A DNA stretch of 13,874 nt from Clostridia bacterium (GTDB taxonomy: Bacteria; Bacillota_E; RBS10-35; JAJYVN01). Each line of letters starts with the position of its first letter. Positions within the stretch are counted from its first letter, which is position 1. The position numbers were made by a program, and so were the translations under genes. Location of the stretch: NCBI GenBank assembly GCA_027335515.1, contig DAHWHT010000353.1, positions 1-13,874 of the forward strand, given 5' to 3'. This document shows positions 1 to 6,838 of the stretch, piece by piece. The notes beneath the pieces are model-generated. The model did no database searches. It was given only the letters and a program-made list of their open reading frames with translations, and was not told the origin of the DNA.

Positions 1-124
1 TTCTCACTACGGCGACCACATCCCGATCACTCACTTACAGGTTGTCATCAATAGAGGCCTCCAGGGAGCGCCACAATACGTCAGCACTGGATCTGTCACC
101 CATGGGTAGATATGGGTCACGGAT
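1..124. mobile_element. Candidate end of an insertion element (low-GC island)
   Basis: This edge segment has roughly half G+C, while the rest of the window is far richer. It ends where the reading frame of a truncated flavoprotein gene stops. It carries short GTCACCCAT / ATGGGTCAC-type repeats near its inner boundary, in the style of motifs I recall from the ends of some IS481- or IS21-like elements; that family link is memory, not a search result. No transposase can be recognised. A plus-strand frame is open from base 2 to the TAG at 107-109, and a 22-codon minus-strand frame runs from ATG at 103-101 to TAA at 38-36. Both are too short to call as genes. The rest of the element, if there is one, lies left of the window. 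Confidence 0.3.
95..120. repeat. Imperfect inverted repeat near the low-GC boundary
   Basis: The arms GTCACCCA (95-102) and TGGGTCAC (113-120) pair at seven of eight positions. Inside this lies a perfect 10-base palindrome, ACCCATGGGT (98-107). The position, just outside the point where the flavoprotein frame is cut, fits a transposase-binding terminal repeat. No matching repeat is visible elsewhere in the window, so the other end would have to lie to the left. Confidence 0.35.
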
Positions 125-196
125 TCAGGTTGCCAGCAACCGGGTCAGGGTGGCTCCCGACGGTCCCGCGCCGATCACTACGACGTCATAGGTCAT
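125..196 (-). pseudogene. 5' remnant of an FAD-dependent oxidoreductase gene
   Basis: Starting at ATG 196-194 on the minus strand, 23 codons encode a textbook beta-alpha-beta FAD-binding N-terminus: MTYDVVVIGAGPSGA with the GxGxxG motif at residues 9-14, followed by the start of the helix (TLTRLLA). A TGA at 127-125 then ends the frame, and the sequence beyond is the lower-GC island. In intact relatives (geranylgeranyl reductase or halogenase-like flavoproteins) this motif opens a protein of several hundred residues, so about 95% of the gene is missing here. The simplest reading is interruption by an insertion element or a rearrangement; the remainder may survive outside the window. The motif is seen directly, while the subfamily cannot be assigned from so short a piece. 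It would be transcribed divergently from the gene at 407. Confidence 0.65.
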
Positions 197-406
197 CCTG
201 GATTCTTCATCACCGGATCGGACGCTCCTCCGCCAGCGGTCGGCGTGGGCCGACGCCCCATGGCTTCGCGGCCCGGGCCCGCCGCTTCCTGCCGCGCCCG
301 CACGGTTCTTGGGGGCGGACGGGAACCCGACCGCCCGGGCCTCCATAGGATGGGGACGCGACGGGGTCGGCCCGGTGGCGGGACCGCGTCCGGGGGGGGA
401 TGGCGT

Positions 407-1243
407 ATGGCGCGCTTCGAAGACGGATTGAGCTACTATCCCTTGGGGTCGAGGTTGCTTGCCCTGCAACGGCCGGCCCTGGTCGGCACCGACGTCAAGG
501 TCCTGCAGACCCTCTTCAATCAGTTGGTGGCCATCACCCACCCACCCCTGGGTCCGGTGGGCGCGCGCATCACCGTCGACGGCATCTTTGGTCCGGAGAC
601 GCGCCAGGCGGTGCGCGACGTGCAATCCTACTTCGGTCTTGCCGTCGACGGCGTGGCCGGTTCGCAGACCTATCGGGCGCTGGGTCAGATGAGCGATGGG
701 TTGGTGACGTATGGCGGGCCGGCTTTCGGCAGCCGGAGCCTGAGTGCGGGTGATAGCGGCGGCGACGTGACGGTGCTGCAGAACCGACTCAACCTCTTCC
801 GTTATGCCGCGACGCTCGGGGCACCGGCCGACGGCGTCTACGGTCCGGCCACCGGTCAGGCGGTGGCGCAGTTCCTTGGCGATGCGCTGCAAAACGGTGA
901 CACCGGGTTGACGGTGGGGACCGACCTCACGCCCGCCGGCACCGACGCGGTGTGGATCTACACCTACACCGGTGGCCGCAACCTGACCCAGGGCACCGCG
1001 GGCCTGGACGTCGCCTTTCTTCAACTGCTCTTGGCCAACCTCACCAACCCCGGCACCGGGCAACCCTTTTACACCGGGGCGGTGGACGGATACTTCGGCA
1101 CCCTGACGACCGCGGCCGTGCGGACCTTCCAGGGCGCGGCCGGCATTGCGACGGACGGTATCGCGGGACCCGCCACCTACTACCAGCTGGGGGTGCACCA
1201 TCCGGCCGCGGCTCCGCAGCCGGCACCGGTTCCGCCGGTTTGA
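407..1243 (+). CDS. Peptidoglycan-binding repeat protein (three PG_binding_1-like domains)
   Basis: The 278-residue protein consists almost wholly of three PG_binding_1-like repeats, at about residues 28-92, 114-162 and 194-262. Each shows the family pattern of a leading hydrophobic 'VxxLQxxL' helix (VKVLQTLFNQL, VTVLQNRLNLF, VAFLQLLLANL), then 'DGIFGPETRQAV' / 'DGVYGPATGQAV' / 'DGYFGTLTTAAV', and two repeats close with 'DGVAGSQTY' / 'DGIAGPATY'. The tail is Pro/Ala-rich. No signal peptide, membrane segment or catalytic domain is visible. Such domains bind cell-wall or related glycans and are usually fused to a hydrolase, so a stand-alone array is presumably a binding or scaffolding module. 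The ATG at 407 was chosen because a G-rich Shine-Dalgarno-like run lies just upstream and homology begins there; the frame is open to 245, but the extra residues look like non-coding GC-rich sequence. Membership of the downstream sugar cluster is uncertain. Confidence 0.85.
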   Translation: MARFEDGLSYYPLGSRLLALQRPALVGTDVKVLQTLFNQLVAITHPPLGPVGARITVDGIFGPETRQAVRDVQSYFGLAVDGVAGSQTYRALGQMSDGLVTYGGPAFGSRSLSAGDSGGDVTVLQNRLNLFRYAATLGAPADGVYGPATGQAVAQFLGDALQNGDTGLTVGTDLTPAGTDAVWIYTYTGGRNLTQGTAGLDVAFLQLLLANLTNPGTGQPFYTGAVDGYFGTLTTAAVRTFQGAAGIATDGIAGPATYYQLGVHHPAAAPQPAPVPPV

Positions 1244-1332
1244 GCCGGCAGGACCTGAGGCGAACGCCCGCGAAGCCGCGCTTACTGGGACCGTGGCCAG
1301 CGGCGCGGCCCACCAGGAGGTGCGTTCGCCCC

Positions 1333-2343
1333 ATGTCCGAACTTGGTGTCGCGGCCCTCAGTTTTGCGCACGTGCATGCACCGGGTTATGCCCGGCAGAT
1401 CGCCGAGCATCCGCGCGCCCGCCTGCTCGTGGTTTGGGACGACGATGCGGATCGCGGTCGCGCCGCGGCGCAGCGCCACGGCGTGCCTTTCGAGCCGGAC
1501 CTCGAACGGGCGCTGCGTTTTGACGGGGTGCAGGCGGTCGTCTGCAACGCGCCGTCGGCGCAGCACCCACAGGTGCTGCTGGCGGCGGCGGCGGCCGGGC
1601 TGCACCTGTTTACGGAAAAGGTCCTGGCGCTGACGGTTGCCGACTGTGACCGCATTCTGGCGGCGACCCGCGCGGCGGGCGTCCAGCTGATGGTCTCCAT
1701 GCCCCAGCTGTGCGGCGCCGACGTTCGCTGGGCCAAGGAGGCCATTGAAAGCGGCCGCCTGGGAGACATCACGTTCGTCCGCACCCGCATCGGCCACAAT
1801 GCGGCACTGGACGGCTGGTGGAAGCCTGGCAATTGGTTTCGCGACCCCGAGTTGGCCGGCGGCGGCGCGTTGATGGACCTCGGCTGCCATCCCGTGTATC
1901 GCCTGCGCTACCTGCTCGGCCAACCGCGTTCGGCCATCGCGCGGCTGACCAGCCTGCGCGGCACCTACGAGGTGGACGATAACGCCGTGGTCGTGGTGGA
2001 GTTCGAAAACGGGGCCCTGGGAACCGTTGAGGCATCGTGGGTCCAGCACGGCGGACCGACGGGTATCGCCATTTACGGCACCAGGGGCTGGGCGCTGCTG
2101 GGTTACCCGGGTGCGCCGATCATGGTCGGGGGGGAGGCCTTCACGGGCGAGCAGGGTGGGACGTTGCTGCCGGACAAGTTGCCCAAGCCGTGGCGCTCCC
2201 CGATGGACCAATGGATCGACGCCATCCTGGATGGGCGCCAAGCGGAGATCCGCCCGGAATTCGGCCGGCAACTGACGGAGATCATGCAGGCGGCCACGCT
2301 CTCCGAGCGCGAGGGACGCGTGGTGCGCTGGCCGATCGACTGA
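1333..2343 (+). CDS. Gfo/Idh/MocA family oxidoreductase no. 1
   Basis: This 336-residue protein is a two-domain NAD(P)-dependent sugar-type dehydrogenase. It has an N-terminal Rossmann fold (about residues 1-120) and a C-terminal alpha/beta substrate domain. Its supporting motifs are EK at 95-96 (from the usual EKP, here EKV), NAPSAQH at 72-78, and GGALMDLGCHPVYRLRYLLG at 177-196, with the active-site-type His186 preceded by Asp182. The nucleotide loop is odd: the usual GxGxxG is replaced by LSFAHVHAPGYA (9-20), so cofactor binding may differ. An AGGAGGTG ribosome binding site lies near 1314-1321, about 11 bases before the ATG. The gene precedes a sugar kinase and nagA in one direction with short gaps, which suggests co-transcription and a role in amino-sugar processing. 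The family assignment is firm; the substrate is unknown. Confidence 0.9.
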   Translation: MSELGVAALSFAHVHAPGYARQIAEHPRARLLVVWDDDADRGRAAAQRHGVPFEPDLERALRFDGVQAVVCNAPSAQHPQVLLAAAAAGLHLFTEKVLALTVADCDRILAATRAAGVQLMVSMPQLCGADVRWAKEAIESGRLGDITFVRTRIGHNAALDGWWKPGNWFRDPELAGGGALMDLGCHPVYRLRYLLGQPRSAIARLTSLRGTYEVDDNAVVVVEFENGALGTVEASWVQHGGPTGIAIYGTRGWALLGYPGAPIMVGGEAFTGEQGGTLLPDKLPKPWRSPMDQWIDAILDGRQAEIRPEFGRQLTEIMQAATLSEREGRVVRWPID

Positions 2344-2366
2344 GGTCGACGGGAGGAGGGGCGGCC

Positions 2367-3359
2367 TTGCTGCTCCTGGGGGTGGACGGCGGCGGCACGC
2401 ACACGCGCGCCGCCGTCGCCGATCCGGATGGCCGGGTGCTCGGTCGGGGCGAGGCCGGCACGGCGAATGCCGCCACGGCCGGTGCGCAAAGCGCCGGCCG
2501 CGCCATCGCCCTGGCGGTGTCCGCAGCCTGCGCGACGGCGGGGGTGGCACCATCCGACGTCGGCGCCGCCTGCTTCGGCCTGGCGGGCCTGGACCGGCCC
2601 GACGACGAGCCGCCCTTCCAGCGCATGGTCGCCTCCCTGGGGCTCGGCGGCCGCCGGATACTGGTCAACGACGCCGTGATCGCCTGGGCCGGGGCAACGG
2701 GGGGGCGACCCGGCATCGCGGTGGTGGCGGGTACCGGGTCGGTTGCCTACGGGCGCAACGCGACGGGGGGTGAACACCGCGCCGGGGGGTGGGGTGCGCC
2801 GATCGGCGATGAGGGCAGCGCCTACTGGATCGCCTGTGAAGCCATCCGGGTCGTCCTGGCGGGCGTCGACCGGCGCCAGCCTCCCACCACCCTGGCGCGC
2901 CCCCTGACCGCGGCGGCGGGGTTCGCGGAGCCTGCGGACCTCTGCCTGTTGGCGCGGGCCGACGGCCGCGTCGGCGGCCGACCGGTGGAAGCCGCCATCG
3001 CGGCCCTCGCCCCCGTCGTCAGCCAGGCGGCGGCCGACGGCCAACCCGACGCCGAGGTGATCGTGCGCGCCGCGGCGCGCCACCTGGTGCGGTTGGCGGG
3101 CGCCGTGGCCCACGCGCTCGGTCTGCGCGGCGCGCGCCCCGACATCTTCGGCATGGGCAGCGTGTTGGCGCCGACGTCCACCGGACCGACGCCGGTGGGC
3201 CGTGCCGCGGACCGCATCCTGCGCCGCTCCCTTGGCGTGTCCCTGCGCCCCCCGCCGCATTCGCCGTTGGCCGGGGCGCTGGCGCTCGCCCACGGGGAGG
3301 GCCTGGGCGGGCCGCCCGAGGCGCGGGTCTTGGAACGATGGGCGGTGGAGCGGTGCTGA
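2367..3359 (+). CDS. BadF/BadG/BcrA/BcrD-type kinase, probable N-acetylglucosamine or glucosamine kinase
   Basis: The 330-residue protein has the ASKHA (actin-like ATPase) fold of the BadF family that includes NAGK-type N-acetylglucosamine kinases. It shows the phosphate-1 loop GVDGGGTHT (5-13), GLAGLDRPDD (71-80), the NDA motif (101-103) with its likely catalytic Asp, the phosphate-2 motif AGTGSVAYG (121-129), and GGWGAPIGDEGS (140-151), which is typical of sugar kinases of this family. The C-terminus holds a FGMGSVL adenosine-type motif. It would phosphorylate an amino sugar at C6 using ATP in the cytoplasm. The start is TTG at 2367, six bases after a GGGAGGAGGGG ribosome binding site; homology begins exactly there. 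It follows the dehydrogenase by 23 bases and overlaps nagA, which makes GlcNAc the most economical substrate (inference). Glucosamine or another HexNAc remains possible. Confidence 0.85.
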   Translation: MLLLGVDGGGTHTRAAVADPDGRVLGRGEAGTANAATAGAQSAGRAIALAVSAACATAGVAPSDVGAACFGLAGLDRPDDEPPFQRMVASLGLGGRRILVNDAVIAWAGATGGRPGIAVVAGTGSVAYGRNATGGEHRAGGWGAPIGDEGSAYWIACEAIRVVLAGVDRRQPPTTLARPLTAAAGFAEPADLCLLARADGRVGGRPVEAAIAALAPVVSQAAADGQPDAEVIVRAAARHLVRLAGAVAHALGLRGARPDIFGMGSVLAPTSTGPTPVGRAADRILRRSLGVSLRPPPHSPLAGALALAHGEGLGGPPEARVLERWAVERC

Positions 3360-4483
3360 TCCTGGAGGCTGCGGAGGTATGGACCCCGCGGCGGGCCCTG
3401 TGTCCGGGCTGGGTGGGCGTCCAGGGGGACCGGGTTGCGGCGCTGGGGGAGGGATCGCCGCCGGGGCCTGCGCAGCGGGTGGGTGCCATTGTCTGTCCAG
3501 GTTTCGTGGACATCCACCTGCACGGAGGCTTCGGGCACGACCTGTCCGAGGGTGCCCCGGCCCTGGCGGCGGTTTCGGCCGGACTGGTGCGCCATGGCTG
3601 CACCACCTACCTGCCGACCACGGTCACCGCGCCCTGGGCGCAGACGCTGCAAACGGCCCGCGCCTTCGCGGCCGCGGTGGCTTCGCCGCCGGCGGGTGCC
3701 CGTCCGGCCGGGATCCACCTCGAGGGCCCATTTCTCAATCCCAAGCGCGCCGGTATGCAGCCGACGGCCGCGATGCGCCCGCCGGACATGGAGGCTGCCG
3801 CGGAACTGTATGCGGCCGGAGACGGTGCGGTGCGCACGGTGACCCTGGCGCCGGAACTGCCGGGGGGCCTCGAACTGGCGCGGTTTTGGGCGCGGCGCGG
3901 CGTGGCGGTCTCCATGGCGCACAGCGACGCCACGTACGCTGAAGCCCGGCGCGCGGCGGCGGCCGGGGTGTCGCGGGTGACGCACTGCTTCAACGCCATG
4001 TCGCCGCTGCACCATCGGGCCCCGGGGCTGGTGGGCGCCGCGCTGGATCTGGAGGATCTGCGCGTCGAGGCGATCGCCGACGGGGTCCACCTGCATCCGG
4101 CGGTGCTGCGTCTGCTGTGGCGGGTCAAGGGCTGGGAGGCCGTCTGTCTGGTGTCCGACGCCATGGCTGGAGCGGGGGCGTCGGACGGCACCTATCCCTT
4201 CGGGGGCGCCCGTGTCACGGTGCGCGACGGTCAGGCGCGGTTGGCAGATGGGACGCTGGCCGGCAGCGTCCTCACCCTGGACCGCGCCGTGCGGGTGGCG
4301 GCGGCGGCTGGTATCCCGGCCCGCGAGGCGGTCGGGATGGCCAGCCTGGCCCCCGCCGAGGCGGTGGGGTTGCGCGACTGCGGGCGGATCGCTCCAGGGG
4401 CCCGTGCCGACCTGGTCGCGTTGGATCCGCAGCTGGAACCCGTCTGGACCATGGTCGGCGGACGCGTTGCCTGGCGCCGCTGA
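3338..4483 (+). CDS. nagA: N-acetylglucosamine-6-phosphate deacetylase
   Basis: The 381-residue amidohydrolase removes acetate from GlcNAc-6-P to give GlcN-6-P. Its metal and active-site signature is complete: PGFVDIHLHGGFG with His60 and His62, GIHLEGPFLNPKRAG with Glu129, MAHSDATY with His195, VTHCFNAM with His216, and LVSDAMAGAG with catalytic Asp274. The C-terminal strand block (GRIAPGARADLVALD) is typical of the fold. The length matches NagA. It overlaps the kinase gene by 22 bases if ATG 3338 is used; GTG 3353, preceded by GGTGGAG, is an alternative that shortens the overlap to 7 bases. The overlap indicates translational coupling with the kinase, which would supply its phosphorylated substrate. 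No GlcN-6-P deaminase gene follows; the next gene is on the other strand. Confidence 0.93.
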   Translation: MGGGAVLILEAAEVWTPRRALCPGWVGVQGDRVAALGEGSPPGPAQRVGAIVCPGFVDIHLHGGFGHDLSEGAPALAAVSAGLVRHGCTTYLPTTVTAPWAQTLQTARAFAAAVASPPAGARPAGIHLEGPFLNPKRAGMQPTAAMRPPDMEAAAELYAAGDGAVRTVTLAPELPGGLELARFWARRGVAVSMAHSDATYAEARRAAAAGVSRVTHCFNAMSPLHHRAPGLVGAALDLEDLRVEAIADGVHLHPAVLRLLWRVKGWEAVCLVSDAMAGAGASDGTYPFGGARVTVRDGQARLADGTLAGSVLTLDRAVRVAAAAGIPAREAVGMASLAPAEAVGLRDCGRIAPGARADLVALDPQLEPVWTMVGGRVAWRR

Positions 4484-4490
4484 CCCGCGG

Positions 4491-5570
4491 TCAGGCGGTG
4501 GTCGATCCGGGATCGACCGCGACCTCGCGGCCCTCCCGCACCGCCTGGTAGATGGCGCGGATGACCGCGACCGCCTTGCGGCCTTCGCCGCCGCCGACGG
4601 GTGGCTCCTTGCCGGCCTGCACCGCTGTGATGAAGGCGTGGAAGACCGCGGGGTGCCCGGTGCGCCAGTCCGGGTGCGCCGCGCGGAAGGCCGTCAGCTT
4701 GCGCGCCGCCAGGTTGGGGTCCGGCTTGGGGGTCGCCGCGCTGGGGGCATCCGCTTCGCCCCGGGTGTGGTAGCGCGTGAGTTGGCCGGCCTCGATCGCC
4801 GCCATGCCGTCGCTGCCATACACTTCAACCCGGTCGTAACCGAGGGCGATCGCGTTGGTCATGCCCTCGATGGTTCCGAGCCCGCCGCAGGTGAGCCGCA
4901 GCGCGGCGACGGCGTCGTCTTCCGTCTCGATGCGGTGGTTGAGCGTGCCGCTGTATGCCTGGACGGAGGCGATCCCGCCGACCAGCCACTGCAGCAGGTC
5001 GATGTAGTGGACGGACTGGTTCATCAGCGAGCCGCCGCCGTCCATGGCCCAGGTGCCGCGCCAGCCGCCCGCGTCGTAGTATTCCTGGGAGCGAAACCAC
5101 TTGAGATAGGCATTGGCGTGGAGGATGCGGCCGAAGCGGCCGGCCTCGATCGCCTCGCGCACGATGACGGCCGCCGGGGTGAACCGCTGCTGGAAGACGC
5201 ATCCCAGGATGCGGCCCGTCCGCCGGCGGGCGGCGATCATCGCGTCGGCCTGCTCCAGCGTGATCGCCATGGGCTTTTCCGTCAGGACGTGCTTGCCGGC
5301 GGTCATGGCCTGTTCGGCCAGTTCCGCGTGCAGCCCGCTTGGCGTGGCCAGACTGACGGCGTCAATGTCGTCCCGTTCCAGCAGCCGGGCGACGGCGTCC
5401 GGCCCGCCGTGGGTGCGGATACCATGGGCCTCGCCAAAGCGCTGGGCCGCTTCGGCGATCGTGTCGCACGCCCCGACCAACTCGGCCTGTTCGGTGAGGG
5501 TGCCAAGGGCCTTGGCGTGGGCGCGCGCGATGCCGCCCGTACCGATGATGCCAAACCGCAGCTTGGACAA
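4491..5570 (-). CDS. Gfo/Idh/MocA family oxidoreductase no. 2
   Basis: The 359-residue protein has a canonical Rossmann start, LRFGIIGTGGIARAHAKAL (4-22), then LATPSGLHAELAEQAM (74-89), an intact EKP (98-100) and the substrate-domain segment GGGSLMNQSVHYIDLLQWLVG (178-198) with His188 at the catalytic position. Gln185 replaces the more usual Gly before Ser-Val-His. The start is TTG at 5570-5568, nine bases after an AAGGAGG ribosome binding site (5586-5580), and homology begins there. It is the only clear complete gene on the minus strand. It converges on nagA with 7 bases between stop codons and diverges from dehydrogenase no. 3, so it is expressed separately, perhaps through the shared region 5571-5807. 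Activity is NAD(P)-dependent oxidation or reduction of a sugar or inositol-like substrate; the substrate is not identifiable from sequence. Confidence 0.9.
   Translation of the reverse strand: MSKLRFGIIGTGGIARAHAKALGTLTEQAELVGACDTIAEAAQRFGEAHGIRTHGGPDAVARLLERDDIDAVSLATPSGLHAELAEQAMTAGKHVLTEKPMAITLEQADAMIAARRRTGRILGCVFQQRFTPAAVIVREAIEAGRFGRILHANAYLKWFRSQEYYDAGGWRGTWAMDGGGSLMNQSVHYIDLLQWLVGGIASVQAYSGTLNHRIETEDDAVAALRLTCGGLGTIEGMTNAIALGYDRVEVYGSDGMAAIEAGQLTRYHTRGEADAPSAATPKPDPNLAARKLTAFRAAHPDWRTGHPAVFHAFITAVQAGKEPPVGGGEGRKAVAVIRAIYQAVREGREVAVDPGSTTA
4500..4518. terminator. Perfect inverted repeat at the convergent gene ends, possible two-way terminator
   Basis: The arms GGTCGATCC (4500-4508) and GGATCGACC (4510-4518) are exact reverse complements around a single G. 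As RNA this folds into about seven pairs with a five-base loop on either strand. It lies 17 bases after the nagA stop and inside the last codons of the opposing dehydrogenase. Only 7 bases separate the two stop codons, so any intrinsic terminator must sit in coding sequence, as this does. There is no T-run on either side, so efficient intrinsic termination is doubtful. Confidence 0.35.
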
Positions 5571-5600
5571 CGCTGCAAGCCTCCTTCGGGCCTGGATGGC

Positions 5601-5631
5601 TCCCACCGCACGTCCGGTTGCCGCGGTGGGA
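5601..5631. promoter_or_regulatory. Inverted repeat with 9-base arms, candidate operator or leader hairpin
   Basis: The arms TCCCACCGC (5601-5609) and GCGGTGGGA (5623-5631) are exact reverse complements separated by 13 bases. The repeat lies about 30 bases upstream of the TTG start of the minus-strand dehydrogenase, just beyond its ribosome binding site. It could be an operator for a dimeric repressor or form a hairpin in that gene's mRNA leader. No regulator gene is present in the window to pair with it. Confidence 0.4.
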
Positions 5632-5653
5632 CGGCCACCCTTGCGCCTTCGGC

Positions 5654-5670
5654 GGCACGAGCGTCGTGCC
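5654..5670. promoter_or_regulatory. 17-base near-perfect palindrome, candidate operator
   Basis: GGCACGA (5654-5660) and TCGTGCC (5664-5670) are exact reverse complements around GCG. The size and symmetry suit a dimeric repressor such as a LacI- or GntR-type protein, and the site sits near the middle of the divergent region where it could act on both genes. This is positional inference only. A small CGCC-TTC-GGCG hairpin sits directly to its left. Confidence 0.4.
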
Positions 5671-5807
5671 TGCTCGGAAGGTATGGCGAGCGAATCTGGT
5701 CGGGGGGCGCCGCGGGGCGGCAGGATGCGCGTCGGTCGGGGCGAAGGGCAACGGCCGCATAGATCGCCCGCCCCGGGGCTGCCGGGGGGCGCAAAGGGGG
5801 CCAGACC

Positions 5808-6806
5808 ATGCTGCGGGTCGCGGTGATCGGCTGCGGTGGCATCGGCAATACGCACGCCCGGCAGTACGCGGCGGACGGGCTCTGCGAACTGGTGGCGGTG
5901 TGCGACATCCTCAAGGACCGGGCGGACGCTGCTGCGGCCCGTTTCGGCGTGAAGGCATACTACGATGTGGCGACCCTGCTGGCCGCCGAGCAACTGGATG
6001 CGGTGAGCGTCGCCACCGCGGGCGTGGAGAACGGGGGTGACCACTACACCCCGGCCGTCCAGTGCCTGGAGGCCGGCAAGCACGTTCTGGTGGAAAAACC
6101 TATGTCCAACGATCTGGAAAAGGCCAAGGCGCTGGTCGCCCTGGCGCGCGCCCGCGGCCTCCAAATCGGGGTGGATCTCAACCACCGGTATGTCCCGCTC
6201 GCCGCCAGGGCCAAGACCTGGATCGGCGAGGGTCGGATCGGCGAGCCGCTGCTGTGCAACATGGAACTGTGGATCGGCAACCCCAACGAATCGTCGCCGT
6301 GGTTCCACATGCGGGCCCTGCACAGCCACAGCGTCGATGTGATGCGCTACTTCTGCGGCGACGTCCGTCGGGTTTCTGCCTTTCTGGGCCACAGCAGCAA
6401 GCGTACCATCTGGTCCAACTGCGTGGTCAACGTGGAGTTTGAAAACGGCTGTCTGGGGTGCCTGTTCGGATCGTACGAAGCGGCGCCGCGGCACGGCATC
6501 GAGCGTTGCGAGGTTTTGGGTACGCGTGGCCGTTTCGTCCTGGACAACGTCTTCGAGGAACTGCAGCTGTTTCCGCACGACGGCGATGAGATCCTGCGGC
6601 ACCGCTGGACCATGATGGGATCCGGACCGCACAGCTTCGAGGATACGTTCAAAAACCGCCTGCATGCCTGGCTGGACGACCTGCGGCGCGGGGAGGCGGT
6701 CAGCGGGTCCGGCGAGGAGGCCCTGCGGGCCATGGCCGTGGTCGAGGCGGCCATCCTTTCGTTTCGCGAGCGGCGCTGGGTCGAGATCTCCGAGTTGCTG
6801 GGCTGA
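5808..6806 (+). CDS. Gfo/Idh/MocA family oxidoreductase no. 3
   Basis: The 332-residue protein opens with a canonical Rossmann motif, LRVAVIGCGGIGNTHARQY (2-20), and has an intact EKP (96-98), DLNHRYVP (123-130) and the substrate-domain segment MRALHSHSVDVMRYFCG (168-184), where His174 is the likely catalytic-type histidine. The familiar Gly-Gly-x-x-x-Asp-x-Gly stretch before that histidine is absent and is replaced by PWFHMRALHSH, so the active site differs from nos. 1 and 2. An AAAGGGGG ribosome binding site lies about 8 bases upstream of the ATG. It heads a plus-strand run with the TIM-barrel gene 32 bases downstream and dehydrogenase no. 4 after that, an arrangement seen in sugar and inositol catabolic operons. 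Substrate unknown. Confidence 0.9.
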   Translation: MLRVAVIGCGGIGNTHARQYAADGLCELVAVCDILKDRADAAAARFGVKAYYDVATLLAAEQLDAVSVATAGVENGGDHYTPAVQCLEAGKHVLVEKPMSNDLEKAKALVALARARGLQIGVDLNHRYVPLAARAKTWIGEGRIGEPLLCNMELWIGNPNESSPWFHMRALHSHSVDVMRYFCGDVRRVSAFLGHSSKRTIWSNCVVNVEFENGCLGCLFGSYEAAPRHGIERCEVLGTRGRFVLDNVFEELQLFPHDGDEILRHRWTMMGSGPHSFEDTFKNRLHAWLDDLRRGEAVSGSGEEALRAMAVVEAAILSFRERRWVEISELLG

Positions 6807-6838
6807 GCGGGGGCCGCGCGCGGCCAGAATGGAGCGGG

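Larger units (their letters stand above)
5571..5807. promoter_or_regulatory. Divergent intergenic control region
   Basis: These 237 bases separate two divergently transcribed dehydrogenase genes and must hold promoters for both unless transcription enters from further away. The ribosome binding site of the minus-strand gene is AAGGAGG (5586-5580), and that of the plus-strand gene is AAAGGGGG (about 5793-5800). Two clean inverted repeats are listed separately. I could not find a convincing pair of -35/-10 hexamers in this GC-rich sequence on either strand, so promoter positions are not assigned. Confidence 0.5.

Noticed and set aside
2..109. Open frame at the left edge as the end of a transposase gene
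   Set aside because: It has only about 35 residues and no recognisable motif, and a second frame is also open across the same bases, so coding cannot be supported.
125..1201. Long minus-strand open frame of 358 codons opposite the peptidoglycan-binding gene
   Set aside because: Most of it is the antisense shadow of the gene at 407-1243. Only its last 23 codons, which carry the FAD motif, are real.
5571..6665. Upstream in-frame extension of dehydrogenase no. 2 on the minus strand
   Set aside because: The frame is open far beyond the start, but it runs antisense to dehydrogenase no. 3. The Rossmann motif and an AAGGAGG site fix the start at TTG 5570.
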